64,000 nucleotides of DNA from Mesostigma viride. Lineage: Eukaryota; Streptophyta; Mesostigmatophyceae; Mesostigmatales; Mesostigmataceae. The stretch covers positions 2,147,521 to 2,211,520 of the forward strand of contig RPFO01000165.1 of assembly GCA_009746045.1 (NCBI GenBank), given 5' to 3'. The stretch's first letter is position 1, and each line of letters begins with the position of its first letter. Below, one piece after another: positions 1-11,064 of the stretch. The notes below the pieces were generated by a model. That model saw nothing but the letters and a program-made list of their open reading frames with translations. It was not told the origin of the DNA and did not search any database. The position numbers were made by a program, and so were the translations under genes.

Positions 1-695
1 CGACCCCTTGGGCCGGTCCGAATCCACTATACAATAATCAATCACGACTCACTAAAGAACCCAAATCAGCCAAAGATTCGTTAAGCAACCAGCCGACCCT
101 ACAGGTCCCCACCTAACCTCAGCTGGTGCAACCAAACACGAATCTTTGCAAGCAAGTCGTATAAAACCTACAATTAATTTTCTCGGACCGCTAATTAATA
201 GCCACCGACCCTTATAAACAACCGGGTCATCCAAGGAAAATTCGGGCGAGCAGGAAACCCTTTGTACAGATCGAATTCGTCAGCCCATGTCGCAGACAGC
301 CTTCCACATCCAGGCCAAGGCATGGCGGCCTTATCTTTCCCGCATGCGTTAATTAAACTATATTCAGAGAAAACCGATTCTATGCACACTGCAGTAATAG
401 TATTATGGTTTCAAAGCAGAAAATGATCGTCAAAGCAATTATTGTCAGAGCGGATTCACCATAGATGAAAAATGCATATTGTATACATGTGTGGATGCGT
501 CCATGTGAGTCCGTCCATGTTGCGCAGAAACACCCGTTTAATAATTGCCAGGACCAACCCAACTAGCTGCTTTCCACATTTAATCACAAAACAAGAGGTG
601 TGAGGCACGGGGGTGTACAGGGGCACAGGTAGAGGGTGGCGGTTCAAAGGGTGAGCGAAAAGTAGTTGGCCATGGATTTGGCAATGCAAGCTTAC
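1..695. other. Region downstream of the last recognised exon
   Basis: No supported feature was found. It should hold the 3' intron and terminal exon of the amidotransferase, or lie beyond a truncation point. Only a weak GLTWTHPH match is visible on the minus strand near 487-515. Confidence 0.3.
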
Positions 696-750
696 CCTGA
701 ACTTTTGTGTAGGATCATAGAAAGCCTCAATGAGCCCATCTGGGGAATAC
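696..750 (-). CDS. Exon 8 of the glutamine amidotransferase (last one recognised)
   Basis: The exon encodes [18 protein letters not shown] between acceptor TTCTCAG and donor GTAAGC. Relatives continue with a GLQFHPE segment carrying the catalytic His and Glu. No exon encoding it with proper splice sites was found in 1-695. Confidence 0.85.
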
Positions 751-3700
751 CTGAGAAGAGTAGCAGGGACAGGGCCGGGAAACAATTAAACCGAAACAGG
801 GGAAACGCCAGGACAGCACAAATTTCCACGAAGATGGGAACTTATTAAGCCAGCAAGAACAACATCAAGCCCTTCATGTTCCTTGAGGGGTGGTGCTACT
901 GCCAGGATCACCCCACAGCACAGGTCAGAACGCTGCTCTTAATCGTGTACAAGCACACAGCATAGAATGGCACTGGGATGCAAATATGTTAAGTGAACGA
1001 TCTCTAGCCAGTCTTAACCAGCACAGCCACTCAGAGCACTGCATGTATACAGCTCAGCATGATTCGCTAATCTGCAGCGCTGATATGTAGCCAGTCTCCA
1101 CGTCTGATTATTTAAACCCAAAGGGGAAAAAGAAAAACTGCATTAACAGGATAGAAAAAGGGTGCTGATGCATCAGAGCAGGGACACAATTTGCAGGCCT
1201 TCACTGCTGAACAAGAGGCTACTTGATGAGCTACCGGAACGAGTGCCACGCCTAGACAATGGCTCGAGTTGACTTACGCCATGGGTTTCAAGCTGTTGGC
1301 CAGGCGCTTTGACCCTTGGTGGTGGTAGCTGTTCACCGGCATGGCTTCCTGCACGAAGCAAGTTGAATACTCCGCCAATTGATCAGATAACTTACAATGG
1401 CGTTGGGCAGCATGAAGAGAAAAAGGCACCATGCAAGTGCACAAACATGGCGCTGACGCATTCACCGAGGCAAGGTCAACGTATGGCAAACCTCATAGAG
1501 AAGACAAGTGGAGGAGAGTGGCGTCGTAACAAAATGCCGCAAGACCACAGAATAATAACCCTGCTCCATGTTGGTGCAGCCAGCCAAAGCCACCACAACC
1601 ATATTTCCTTATGCACGTGGCCAAGTGCATGACATGACATTGATCTTCCTTACATGCCTGTCATGGCCACATTGCCATGGACCCCGTTGGAAACAAAACA
1701 ATTTCACATGCTTGCGGCAGTCTAACTAGGCCTGCGTGCCTTGCCACCCAAGGAAAATCCAGCAGCCAACAACTTTTCAAACACAGTCAACTCCATGCCT
1801 GATCCGCAGCGAACAACCAATTTCACATCCTACAACGAGCATCCCAACAAAACAGCTTTCTAACTCCCCATTGTTGCCAGGCCCTGACAGCATTGAATAA
1901 TAACTTTTGCCAGCGATCACTGCATTGCGTGGCCGTACAACCTGCACAGTAATGATCATGGGTTTAAAATACCTTCCCACCCCGAGAGATAACAGGACCA
2001 TCTCGGAGACATCCGTGTAGCCCCTCACCTGGGGCCCATACCAGGACTCGAGCGGTGTGCCTGGCAAAATGCGGATCGGGTGGCGGAAGCCATCGTAGTC
2101 ATCTGCGCAGGGACAACATGCAACCCGAGAGAGAAAGGCCACTACGCGATGAGTGATGTTAGGAAATACGCATCTGCCCAAAGCAGAAAATGAATTGACA
2201 AACCAAAAAGTTACCCAGTCCGTAAACAATGCCACCGCTATGACCATCACAGTTTTCAAAGTACCAAAACCTGTGCAACATCCCTGTGCAAAGGATTTAC
2301 CAGTCCCTGACACCAACATGTTTTGCCCTAGTGGGCATGCCACCCATGGTGCGCCAGTTGCCCTTCATGCCGCAACTATGGGGCAAGCCGCATCATTACT
2401 ATCGTGCAACGAATACAGCACAAGCCGCACAAGCCGCAGCGCCAACCACCACTCAGCACCCACGCAACCATGTGGGTAGTGACCGCCTCCACGACGGATA
2501 TGCAGCCCCATATTAAGCGCCCTGAGCAGCAGAAACTATGGCCAGGTTAACACAGAGGATCACTACTGCGCTCCAAGTGCTATACTTAGTACTACTACAT
2601 TTGAGTGACTACGGGATCTGTCTGTGTAACAAGAACCAGACGAGGGCGACTAGGCCTATGTTTCTTGGCCTGAAAACTGCCTGCATCGCACCCCAAGGCC
2701 CCAGCCAGAGCAGCAAAAGTAGAGCACATCCATGGAAACATTGTCCATATTTTTTAACCCTTAGTCCGCTAACCCCCCGACCTGTCGGGGGGTTTGACTA
2801 ACGGTCGAATTTCGCGCCGCGCCGAGAGCGCCGCGCCACTTGTGACGGAGGACAGTTGTCCGGTGGGTCCGGGAACACTTAGGGACGAAGGTGATGCCTA
2901 GGTTTGGGGGTAATATCCGCCATAGCCTGGTAATTATAGGGCTGTAATCATAGGGGGTCACATGACTTTGGCGGGAAATTTTCACTCGCGCGCGCGCGTG
3001 ACGAGATATGGCTACCAACGTGCCGTTATCAGGGAAATTTTGCGTCTCGCGGCTAGAAACGGTTTAGAATGTTGCTCAGAATGATGATGCGTGATTTTCG
3101 TAGGTCAGGCATGGCCAAACTTGTAGGATTGGGAACATTGAGGTGGAAAAATACTGCCTTCTTGGTCGTCAGTGCCAGATGAGTAATCGCTTACCACATT
3201 TCCATTTTATCCTCATGGCCGGGCAGTCTGCGCCAGCCCAAGCATCCAGATTAGGTACGGGATCTCCGCTGATGCGTTTGCTGGGAATGCGGACGCGTTT
3301 ATAGGTAATCTTTGAACACAGCATCAACTGGTAATCATAATGGATGCATGCATGATGCGGCTATGGCGACCTATGCCTGTAAAGCAATGGTATGTGTGAG
3401 ATATGAGGGTCCCGGCCACTGGAATCCGGTCAGGACGTGAACGAGCCAGGTACGGCAACGTGTTTGCGTGTCTTTTGCAGCGGAATACGTCTCCCATGCA
3501 TTATATTTGACGAGATTTTTAGTGCACCTTTCAGCAAGCTTCTATGCCTGCTAAAAAGTGCGGTATTAGCCCTGAAAGTTACCAGTTTATGGCATTTCTT
3601 TGGAGCATATCATTTCGTTAATGCAGGTAGGCAACATGTTTGTATTCCAGCACCTTTGGCAATCTTTTATAGCTTGTTATAATGCATTCTTGTATTGCAT

Positions 3701-6700
3701 GTCATAGATGGCTGTTTACGCGCGTGTAACCCACACACGTATATGAGCACCTTATATAGGTCTAATGGGTTATCCGGGTGGTCTGACCCAAGGAAACCAC
3801 CATCGGACTATCCAACTAAGTTGTCCAATGTTGATATTGAGATTTCCTACCCTACCTGGAAAGTTAGGGGGGGGTAGACTTTTCCTTGAGGAAAAAAGAT
3901 CGTCTTTTGGCCAACTTTGAGTAGAGCTATCATCCAAATGCTTTGATAAATCCGTGATATTATTGCATATTCTGAAAGCCCTTGAAGTGTAGATACTCCT
4001 AGCATCTTGGTTGGGGGTATTTGGAGTTGTGGCCTGTGAGTTATGATTTTTTTCATTTTCAGGGGTATGAAAGTGCCAAAAATGGGTCAGCGGACTAAGG
4101 GTTAAAAAAGGTGTGCATTCGTGTGTTTTGTGTGATAATAATACATCACTAATCATAAGTTTATCTGCTTTATAAAACACAGCATAGCATACTAGCAATC
4201 ACTTTAAGGCAATCTATTTCCATGCAAAAACATACATGATCACTTACCATAGTCAACGAGTTTCATCCGACACAATATACTACCTAGTGTGATCAGTGTG
4301 GACATCGCGCTTCAGGTGATGAAATAGGATCACTCGCTGTAGTTTAAGCACTTGCAATTGAAGATACTAGCACACACTGTAGTCAACGTGCTTCATGCAA
4401 CCCAGAAAACTATCACTCACTGTAGACAATGCGCTTCATGCGCCCCAAAATACTAGTACTCCCTATAGAATGCGGTTCGTGAACACACATGATACTATCA
4501 CTCACTGTAGTCGATGTGCTTCATATGCATCGGCAGCTCCAGCTCCACGTCGTAGTAGAGCGACCCGCCCATGCACACGTTCAGCAGCTGGCTGCCGCGA
4601 CATAGACCTGGCATGTGCACGGATAAGGGCATGTGATAAACAGTGGAAACGGGGTGTTTCACGGGATTAGTGGATGGGCATGGGGGGGGGGGGGCTGTGC
4701 AATCGCAGGAACCCGGGAGGGAGTCTGATGTTGGTGGGGAGAGGCTGTTACACTTTTTCGCCAATTGACCTTTCCAAAATGCAATGCACAAAATCCATGC
4801 AGTAGATAGAAGAACCAGAAGGTGAAATCCTGTGACAGCCCAGTGCCTATCAACGCTCACCATTGAGCGTCAAACCGGGGCTATTCAAGACTTGAGCCAT
4901 GATGATCACCGTCTGGCCGACGAGCAGGTGCCGAATCACCACAACAACGGCGCCTTGCAGTGGATCCTGCAGAACAGATTGCTGGGCATCCACAGCCTGT
5001 GATGCTCTCATGTGCCCAGCAGCATGTGGCATGACCCCACAGAAACACAGGGGGACTTAATCAAATAACACAAAGTACAGGCCCCTTCCACATATTAAAA
5101 CACCTTCCTCAGCACGAAAGGGGGTGAAATGAAATAAAGGGAGACAGGGAGGGGGTCAGAAAGAGGGTGGGGTGGGGTGGGGTTAAGGTGGGTGGGGTGG
5201 GGGGAAAGGTGGGAAAGGGGCAAAGGAGGGGGGAGAAGGGTGAGAAGAAAACAAACGTACCTTCCTGGGACCGTCTCTTAAATGGCTTGAAGAAAAAAAA
5301 ATTGCCAAAGACAATTCCATAAAACCCATCCTCAGCATAGGGCTTCAACATTGCCCTAATAAACCTCCAACAATGAATCTGCCAGTACGATTACATGTAT
5401 GAAACATGACAGTATGCGAACGGTGAGGCCCCATAAAGGAAAACCCTTCTCAATCTTGAGAAACGATGCCATCTGCCAATCTCCCCAGGGTATAGCGCAT
5501 GGTACAAAATGCACCCAGGCATGTAGAACACGGCAACACCAATGCACAGATTCCCCTGCAATAGATGCATCATTCTAATTTTGCCGTCCCCCCCCCCCCC
5601 TCCCCAACCAGAGGTGCTAACCTCTTTCATTTCCTAGAGCATCAATGCTTACGTGGCGACGTTTAAATGGCTCCAGAGCCACAGGCTCCACATAACTTGA
5701 CAGTGCTCGGAGGCCTCCCAATGAACTGAGCGATACCCTGATAATTTAAGTGCGGCACTCATCTAGGTAGCGGGTCCCCCACTCCTGTGCACACTTAATA
5801 AGTGGCGCTCACCTAGGTAGGGGATCCCCCGCTTGAGCGTGCGGGTAATGAGCTCAATCTCCAGCGCGTCCTTGCTCGTGTCCGTCGATGTATCGCTCGC
5901 GTGCAGCAGCTTCACCTTCTCCAGCAGCTGGCAATCGCGGGTCAACAGCAGTGGCAGAACATGTTGATGCTTTCAAAATAACTTCTGATCGCGTAACGCC
6001 ATCTGAGTGCTAAACATTGCCAGCCACAACAAAGAACAAACTCTTGAAAGGAAGATGCACGAGGGCTATGAAAGATTCCAAAAGGCAGCCTTGCAAAGTG
6101 TGTCACGCAGATTGTGCATACCGCGCAGCTATCATGAGTGCGGGCCATAAAACATTCGACGGTGCAATAATGATCAGGCAGCTGGACCCAGCAGTCCTGG
6201 GATTTGCACCTAGAAACAAGCGTGTGTCCTCACCCCTAGATCAATGCCGCGGCAATGACACCATAGCACACATTCACACATGTATTCCCCCCCACCGATT
6301 GAATGACACAAACAGACGGACTGCGCATGTGGGGGCTGACAAACTGCAGCAGCCATCGTGTCAGAGCAGCAGCATATGGAAGAATCAGGTGAGCCGTCCC
6401 ATTTCTGGGCAACTTTTATGTAGCCCCTTGTATTGAGAGCGAACCAACAACCAACAAGTTGTCAAACAGGAGCTTGCAGTCGACCATGACTTACCAACTG
6501 CGGTAAGAGACCACAAAGTTCCGCTATGAATCCCCTTGCCAATAGATTGAAAAACCTTGCCAATAGATTGCTGAATACTTTGCACGCTAGCACTACCAAG
6601 CATATCAGAACCAAGCTCCACTTTAAATCCTGAGGTTCGTACTACAACTGACATGCAAGGAGATACAATCACCAAACAACGCGGGCAATAATGGGGCTAT

Positions 6701-9700
6701 ACCACGGGAAGAAACAGGGGGCATTTAGCAAAAACAATTTTAATCAGCCATTCACGTCCAGCATTCCACAAGTGCCCTGTCCTGCACGTCTCTCAACTCC
6801 GCAACCTAGCCATGCTTGAGCCACCACCGTGTCTCCTCTGCCATCTGTGACAAGAAGATTCAAAATGTTTGTAACATTGCTGACAACCCCCCCTCCCAAC
6901 AAGTGTTGGCTCCAACACCCACTTTCCCCCCACACCTAACGATCACTAATTCCCCAAACCATAACTAGCTCCAGCTCGAGTAATCAACGCGGTTGCAAGA
7001 TAACCATGGGCGCGACATAATGTGCACAAGCACCTCCTGCACGGTGGCCTCATCGTCCGGGTCATACACGCGCAGCCCCTTCTTGCTGGCAAAATCCTTA
7101 TCAATGTCCTCCCCCTCCACCACCAACAGGCCATGCATTGGCTCATAGCTGGTGGGCCACAGGTGGAAGATCATACAGTGATAAGATGAGGTACATATTT
7201 GCAAACAAGGGCCCGACATTATCCGTAGAATGGCGCCCATTATGGCAGGAAACTGTCAAGGATGAGAAAGCTTTTAAAATGTACAGTAGAAATCACCATG
7301 GCAGGGATGCTCAACGGGAAATGTTTAACCCAAAGCAGCAACACATCAACAATTCAATTACAATGCCAACAACAAGGAACAACAACAAGACATTAGACCC
7401 TTATCACTGGTAATCTGACTAAAGCCATGTTCAGACACTCCCATGACCTCTAAGAATGCAGGAGGGGGGACGTCATAGAAAAACTGCCCACTCCAAGTTT
7501 GGTCCGACGGGGCTCTGACAGACGTGAAGCCAGCTCCAAAATCGCCCCGGCGCCAGAATTATTAAAAAGGTGTGCGCTCAAGTTGGCTTTTTTAGAACGG
7601 CGCGAGGAAAATAGAACCAGAGAGTGCTCGGCAAACACACCCGGCGCCTGGTTTTCAGGAAAGGTGCGCGCTCACCGTGAGACTAGGTATTGGTCCACCG
7701 CTTTGGCTTACATCCCGGAGTGAGGTACTCGTGGACGTACTAATGCACATATTACTTACAACGGTAATTACACGGTCATAAATTACAAGACACGTGGCGA
7801 AACTAGGAGTGATCTTGGTGGCGTCAGATACAAGTCCTGACTGTGCCGACTACCTCCCTAGCGTATAAATGCCACGTGCCACACGTCCAACGTGCACACC
7901 GTTTCGCCCCGACGGACCCATTTTGGCAAAGGTGTACGCTCAGCCATTTTTCACTTTGGCTGGTGACGGACGGCGCTGGACGGCAAAAAAGTGTGTGGGC
8001 AAAATGGGGGGGTATGTCCCCCCTCCTAAGAATGCCATGACTTCACTGCACCGCAAAAACCGTCCTTCAGCTCTGCAATATACACTCCCTCGAGAACAGA
8101 GTTGTAGGTAGAGTTGTAGCGCTGGTGACTCGGTGCCTGGCTGGCAGCATGCATTACACCTGCATCATTCTGAGACCTCTTTGTGTGACAATGCCTCCCC
8201 CCACGCCCATCTACCCATAGAGATCCAACCTTTGGGGCCATCTAACCAGCACTTCATGCATTTTCTATAAGTATAGCCTTTCCCTCCAATTACAGCCATT
8301 CACATCTTCAGCTGGGTTGCCGAGATTTGAGACGAGTTAGTACAAACTTGCACAAACCATTACCTTTAGCTCAACATAGCCGATGCTAAGACACCTAGTA
8401 GTGTCATCCACGCCCTCAGTGGGGTTCACGCCTTAACTTGGGTGGCCGCGATTGGGCGGTGGAGCAAAATTTTGGCGCAAATAACTGTACTTCGATGTTT
8501 ATCTACTCCCTTCCTCCGTCTAGGTGCACATGGTCAAATGATAGAAATGTTGAAAATGAGATGTAAAGGAAAGAACCTGCACAAAATGTTCAAAAGAACA
8601 TGGGTAGCGCAGAACACCAGTAAACTGCAACCTTTCCAACTACCCCTTTGTCTTCCATGGTCCTCCATGAACGAAATCTGGGTGACGTTGCAGTGTGCCC
8701 ACCAAGAATACGCCACTAAAAGTTCGAAGCCATGCCGATGTGCAAGAACACCCAGGTCCTATATATATACATAGAGAGAGAGAGAGAGAGAATGTTACGT
8801 TTAAAAAATTTCCAAGGCAACCAAACAACACAAGAGAAAAGAAGCTAGCGAAGAAACTAGCTACCTAGACAGGAAGGAAGTATATATATGTCACTAGCTC
8901 AGCATACAGTGCATATTTGGTTCAGGATACGCATCAATGATGTCTTGTGTCAGAGGCAAGCGCGGCACCACGACTGGGACAGCGCCATTCTTGAGGATGA
9001 GCTCAAGATGATACTCCCCTACAAAATTGACATATCTGCACAGCCACGTCCAAGCAGCAAAAACATGCAAGCATCTTAAATACCTGAAACACACAAGAAC
9101 CAGATAAGAACTTCATGCATTTTAGACGGAAGGCGACTTGAAGCAGCATATGACCATAGCTAGCTCTTGCCGTGATACGGCTAAACGGAGAAACGGCAAG
9201 GGAAGCACAAGCTATTATACAAAGAATAATCTTGACCAAATTGTTTCGCACAATCTGAATCTGGCCCGAGGCATGCAACTACAACACTTCACACTCCGGC
9301 AGTCATTTCATCTATTAGCAGCACGCCACGCAAAAATCATAATGCCAGTCAAAACAACAATCGGCCGACTCGTTCACCCAAATTCCTTTCATGGCTTAAC
9401 CCATAGGAACACAAGGCGGGGCGAAAGACAACGAAAGCCTTCATGTCGTATCGACATTGCCAACGCATCAGCATGCTGATGTCTGCTGTAATGTTTAGTC
9501 ACGTCACGGCGGCCGGGCAGCATTTACTGACAAGCTTCCCTAGTTTGCGGGCAACCGGATGAAGCAAGTCGTATATCCTGCAATCAAGAAAAAGGTTGCC
9601 CGTTAACGAAACTTCACTACGAGCTAAACTGCGCATAGTAAAAAGATTGAGGAAGCCGGCAACTTCTCGAAAATAAAAACTCACTTGTCTTTTCGTTTAT

Positions 9701-9758
9701 GCCTGCGGGAGACCACGAGAATCCGGGGCTTGTCCGTAAGCATCCTCCCAAGTTCCAT
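696..9758 (-). CDS. Class I glutamine amidotransferase gene (peptidase C26, GAT1_2.1/PuuD-like), 8 exons, 3' end not found
   Basis: Exons in coding order: 9758-9685, 9035-8931, 7148-7034, 5927-5813, 4607-4506, 2102-2029, 1348-1278 and 750-696. All junctions are GT-AG and all phases agree; together they give 711 nt, or 237 codons. The protein opens with a strand like PRILVVSRR, then [22 protein letters not shown], the nucleophile elbow [11 protein letters not shown] with its catalytic Cys, [24 protein letters not shown] and [13 protein letters not shown]. This is the motif order of plant GAT1_2.1 and bacterial gamma-glutamyl-GABA hydrolase (PuuD). Such proteins hydrolyse the glutamine side-chain amide or gamma-glutamyl amides through a Cys-His-Glu triad. 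The C-terminal exon with the HPE part of the triad was not found, so the gene may be truncated, diverged or continue outside the window. Introns are 0.5-2.4 kb and rich in transposons. I am confident of the family and less so of the substrate. Confidence 0.9.
1278..1348 (-). CDS. Exon 7 of the glutamine amidotransferase
   Basis: The exon encodes [18 protein letters not shown] and KPM. The VNSYHHQ signature is strongly conserved in GAT1_2.1 and PuuD-like proteins. The donor is GTAAGT, and the last codon is completed by exon 8. Confidence 0.9.
2029..2102 (-). CDS. Exon 6 of the glutamine amidotransferase
   Basis: The exon encodes [20 protein letters not shown]. The acceptor is GCGCAG and the donor GTGAGG. 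Joining it to exon 5 restores HIDYNDYDGFRH across a split Asn codon. Confidence 0.88.
2758..4101. mobile_element. piggyBac-type MITE in intron 5
   Basis: The 1344-bp element is flanked by TTAA at 2754-2757 and 4102-4105. Its ends are inverted repeats, CCCTTAGTCCGCTAACCC on the left and the same with one mismatch on the right. TTAA duplication and CCC ends are the mark of piggyBac elements. No transposase is present. About 250 bp of its left end matches the left end of the transposase-carrying element (24226-24270 joined to 32095-32310). About 330 bp of its right end matches 34640-34914 joined to 54119-54149. It is therefore an internally deleted relative of that element, inserted in the host gene. 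Confidence 0.87.
4239..4530. repeat. Minisatellite of about 43 bp overlapping the exon 5 donor site
   Basis: Related units begin near 4239, 4326, 4369, 4411, 4454 and 4498, a spacing of about 43 bp or twice that. The core reads CACTGTAGTCNANGTGCTTCAT. The last unit contains the 3' end of exon 5 and its GTGAGT donor, and the 4411 unit keeps the same donor sequence. Confidence 0.7.
4506..4607 (-). CDS. Exon 5, with the catalytic cysteine
   Basis: The exon encodes [20 protein letters not shown] and then MHMKHIDY. The Cys of GLCRG is the expected class I amidotransferase nucleophile. The donor GTGAGT lies inside the last unit of a tandem repeat of about 43 bp that runs into the intron. Confidence 0.92.
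5142..5250. repeat. G-rich tract in intron 4
   Basis: Runs of three to six G separated by A or T fill about 110 bp on the plus strand, which is C-rich in the transcript. The tract could form G-quadruplexes on the non-template strand. No gene overlaps it. Confidence 0.5.
5742..5848. repeat. Two-copy tandem duplication of the exon 4 end
   Basis: The segments 5742-5794 and 5797-5848 are diverged copies sharing CTAGGTAG and TCCCCC cores. The second holds the functional exon 4 donor. The first has lost its donor GT. Confidence 0.55.
5813..5927 (-). CDS. Exon 4 of the glutamine amidotransferase
   Basis: The exon encodes the helix [18 protein letters not shown] and the strand GIPYLG that leads into the nucleophile elbow. 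The donor is GTGAGC. A decayed tandem copy of the exon end lies just downstream at 5742-5794, where the donor GT has become AT. Confidence 0.88.
7034..7148 (-). CDS. Exon 3 of the glutamine amidotransferase
   Basis: The acceptor is CCACCAG and the donor GTGCTT. The exon encodes [16 protein letters not shown], the conserved motif of the family's substrate pocket. It continues with a longer acidic and basic segment than in typical relatives. Confidence 0.88.
7460..8027. mobile_element. MITE with 8-bp target duplication in intron 2
   Basis: The 568-bp element is flanked by AAGAATGC at 7452-7459 and 8028-8035. Its termini are inverted repeats AGGAGGGGGGAC. An 8-bp duplication is typical of hAT and P elements. 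The termini are not the usual CAGNG of hAT, so the superfamily is open. It has no coding capacity. Confidence 0.8.
8773..8791. repeat. (AG)n microsatellite
   Basis: A perfect AG dinucleotide run lies in intron 2, just after a short AT run. Confidence 0.9.
8931..9035 (-). CDS. Exon 2 of the glutamine amidotransferase
   Basis: The acceptor is GTGCAG and the donor GTATCC. The exon encodes [17 protein letters not shown] and a following VPVVVPRL strand, a strong match to the N-terminal part of plant GAT1_2.1-like proteins. It joins exon 3 through a split Ala codon. Confidence 0.88.
9685..9758 (-). CDS. Exon 1 of the glutamine amidotransferase
   Basis: The ATG at 9758-9756 follows an in-frame TGA 18 nt upstream. 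A second in-frame ATG at 9743-9741 could also start translation. The exon encodes the first beta strand (PRILVVSRR) and a basic stretch, and ends two bases into a codon before GTGAGT. No clear mitochondrial or secretory targeting peptide is visible. Confidence 0.8.
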
Positions 9759-10130
9759 ACGCAGATGATAAATTCAGCAGCACTTAACCCCGGCCCAAGG
9801 CCAAACGGGATTACGAGAAATTGCCAGGCCTATCACAAGTACCTATCCATGGCTGGCTGTTCTGTCCGGGCAACGCGGACAGAAATTGAGGATATTCCTG
9901 TCCGGGCGTTTCAAGGAAACAAATGTTCTTTTCATGTGATTTGGATTGGTTTTTTATGAGTCGTACGACTCGCGTGAGTTCGCGTCGCGATGGATCCAAG
10001 CGTCGACAACGTATCCGTGCACGCATGTGCCTGGTGCCATGTGCCATGTGCCAACTGCCAAGCCCTTCGGGGTGCTGACGTGGTTCGCGGGCGTGCATCA
10101 GCCCGCTACCGGCCCGAAAGGCTGTGCTGA
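9759..10130. other. Upstream region of the amidotransferase gene
   Basis: This should hold the 5' UTR and promoter. I see no TATA box. A short hairpin around 9866-9886 (CTGTCCGGGC facing GCGGACAG) and a repeated CATGTGCC motif near 10024-10052 are the only visible structures. Confidence 0.3.
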
Positions 10131-10157
10131 GTGGAGGTAATTTTCCAGGTAAATAGG
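10131..10157. repeat. Probable left target duplication of the LINE
   Basis: A sequence opening GTGGAGGTAATTTTCC and followed by GGTAAAT recurs with two or three differences at 17756-17781, on the far side of the LINE remnant. It fits the long target duplication made by a LINE. Confidence 0.5.
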
Positions 10158-11064
10158 GGTACGTTTATTCCAAATATAGCCAGTAGTTAATCCCTGCTAA
10201 GCCTAGGGTATCAAGATGTCAGTGGCTAAAACGGAGCCTTACTAGACCACGGAAGCCACTGGACTTCTAACGGGTGGTCATTGGGCATGTGGGTAAAGAT
10301 CCTGTTTTTGCCCATGAGGTCATGAAAGATCTCAAGTGGGCGGGGCTTATCCTGGTCTGCGCCGGGGTCCCAAATTTTGTTTTGTTCATTTGCAACCATC
10401 CAGTAGCGTCGCATGCCGGAGTTCCATAGGTAAATGAAGCGTGAGAGAACCCCAGCTTTGTCGAAAACTGTGCGCCTATTGAACACCACGTCATTTCGCA
10501 CCGTCCACATTGTATATAACATGCATGTGCGGAGCCATATCCACGCTTGTTGTGCAAAGGTGAGCTCAAGGCCAGGGGTGCCAGTGATGCCAAAGATAAT
10601 TGAGCGGGTAGACACCGGTATGATAGGCTCACACGTCTAGGCTGCCCATAAACCAATCAACCAGGTCCAGACTCCCTGGAGGTTACACCATAAAAATCGG
10701 TGTTCCACTGTTTCATTGGGGTTGGTACATAAACATGTGGCAGGGTGTTGAAATCGTCGGTGGAGGATCTCCCCGACCCCGATGGACCGGTGCATCAAAA
10801 GGTGTTGTACGTCGGTCGCGCGGCGATCGATCAGCGGGTGGTCAGCGGCGAGGGTGATGTTGCGGACCCAGGTGTGGCCAGGCCACTCAGTAGCGCCCCA
10901 GCGTGTCCGTCCGGGGTGGAATTGATGGTTTTTATGCAAGAGCATTGTGTAGCCCCACTCTGCCGTGTACTCGTAAAGGCCTTTTACAATTCTGCTGTCA
11001 CCCTGATTTAGCACCCAGCCAATTCCACTGGATCCAATGACAACATGTCCAGGCGGGTTGATCC
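10150..11064 (-). mobile_element. LINE remnant, 3' part, with C-terminal zinc-binding domain
   Basis: Two minus-strand frames (11161-10637 and 10615-10226) carry the C-terminal features of a non-LTR retrotransposon ORF2. These are TRWGATEWPGHTW, a CLCTNPNETVEHRFLWC zinc-binding motif (CxC...H...C) and MLYTMWTVRNDVVFNRR, as in the zf-RVT domain. The copy is 5' truncated and frameshifted between the two frames. Its upstream part continues at 17187-17755 on the other side of a copia insertion. Confidence 0.7.

Noticed and set aside
195-389. Minus-strand ADEFDLYKG as a later amidotransferase exon
   Set aside because: The match to DEFDYPGC-type sequence is four or five residues and no splice site fits.
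487-530. Terminal exon of the amidotransferase reading GLTWTHPH
   Set aside because: No acceptor AG precedes it and the catalytic Glu of HPE is absent. Kept only as a possibility.
4239-4530. CRISPR-like array of short spaced repeats
   Set aside because: The units are contiguous degenerate tandem copies overlapping an exon in eukaryotic DNA, with no spacers and no cas genes.
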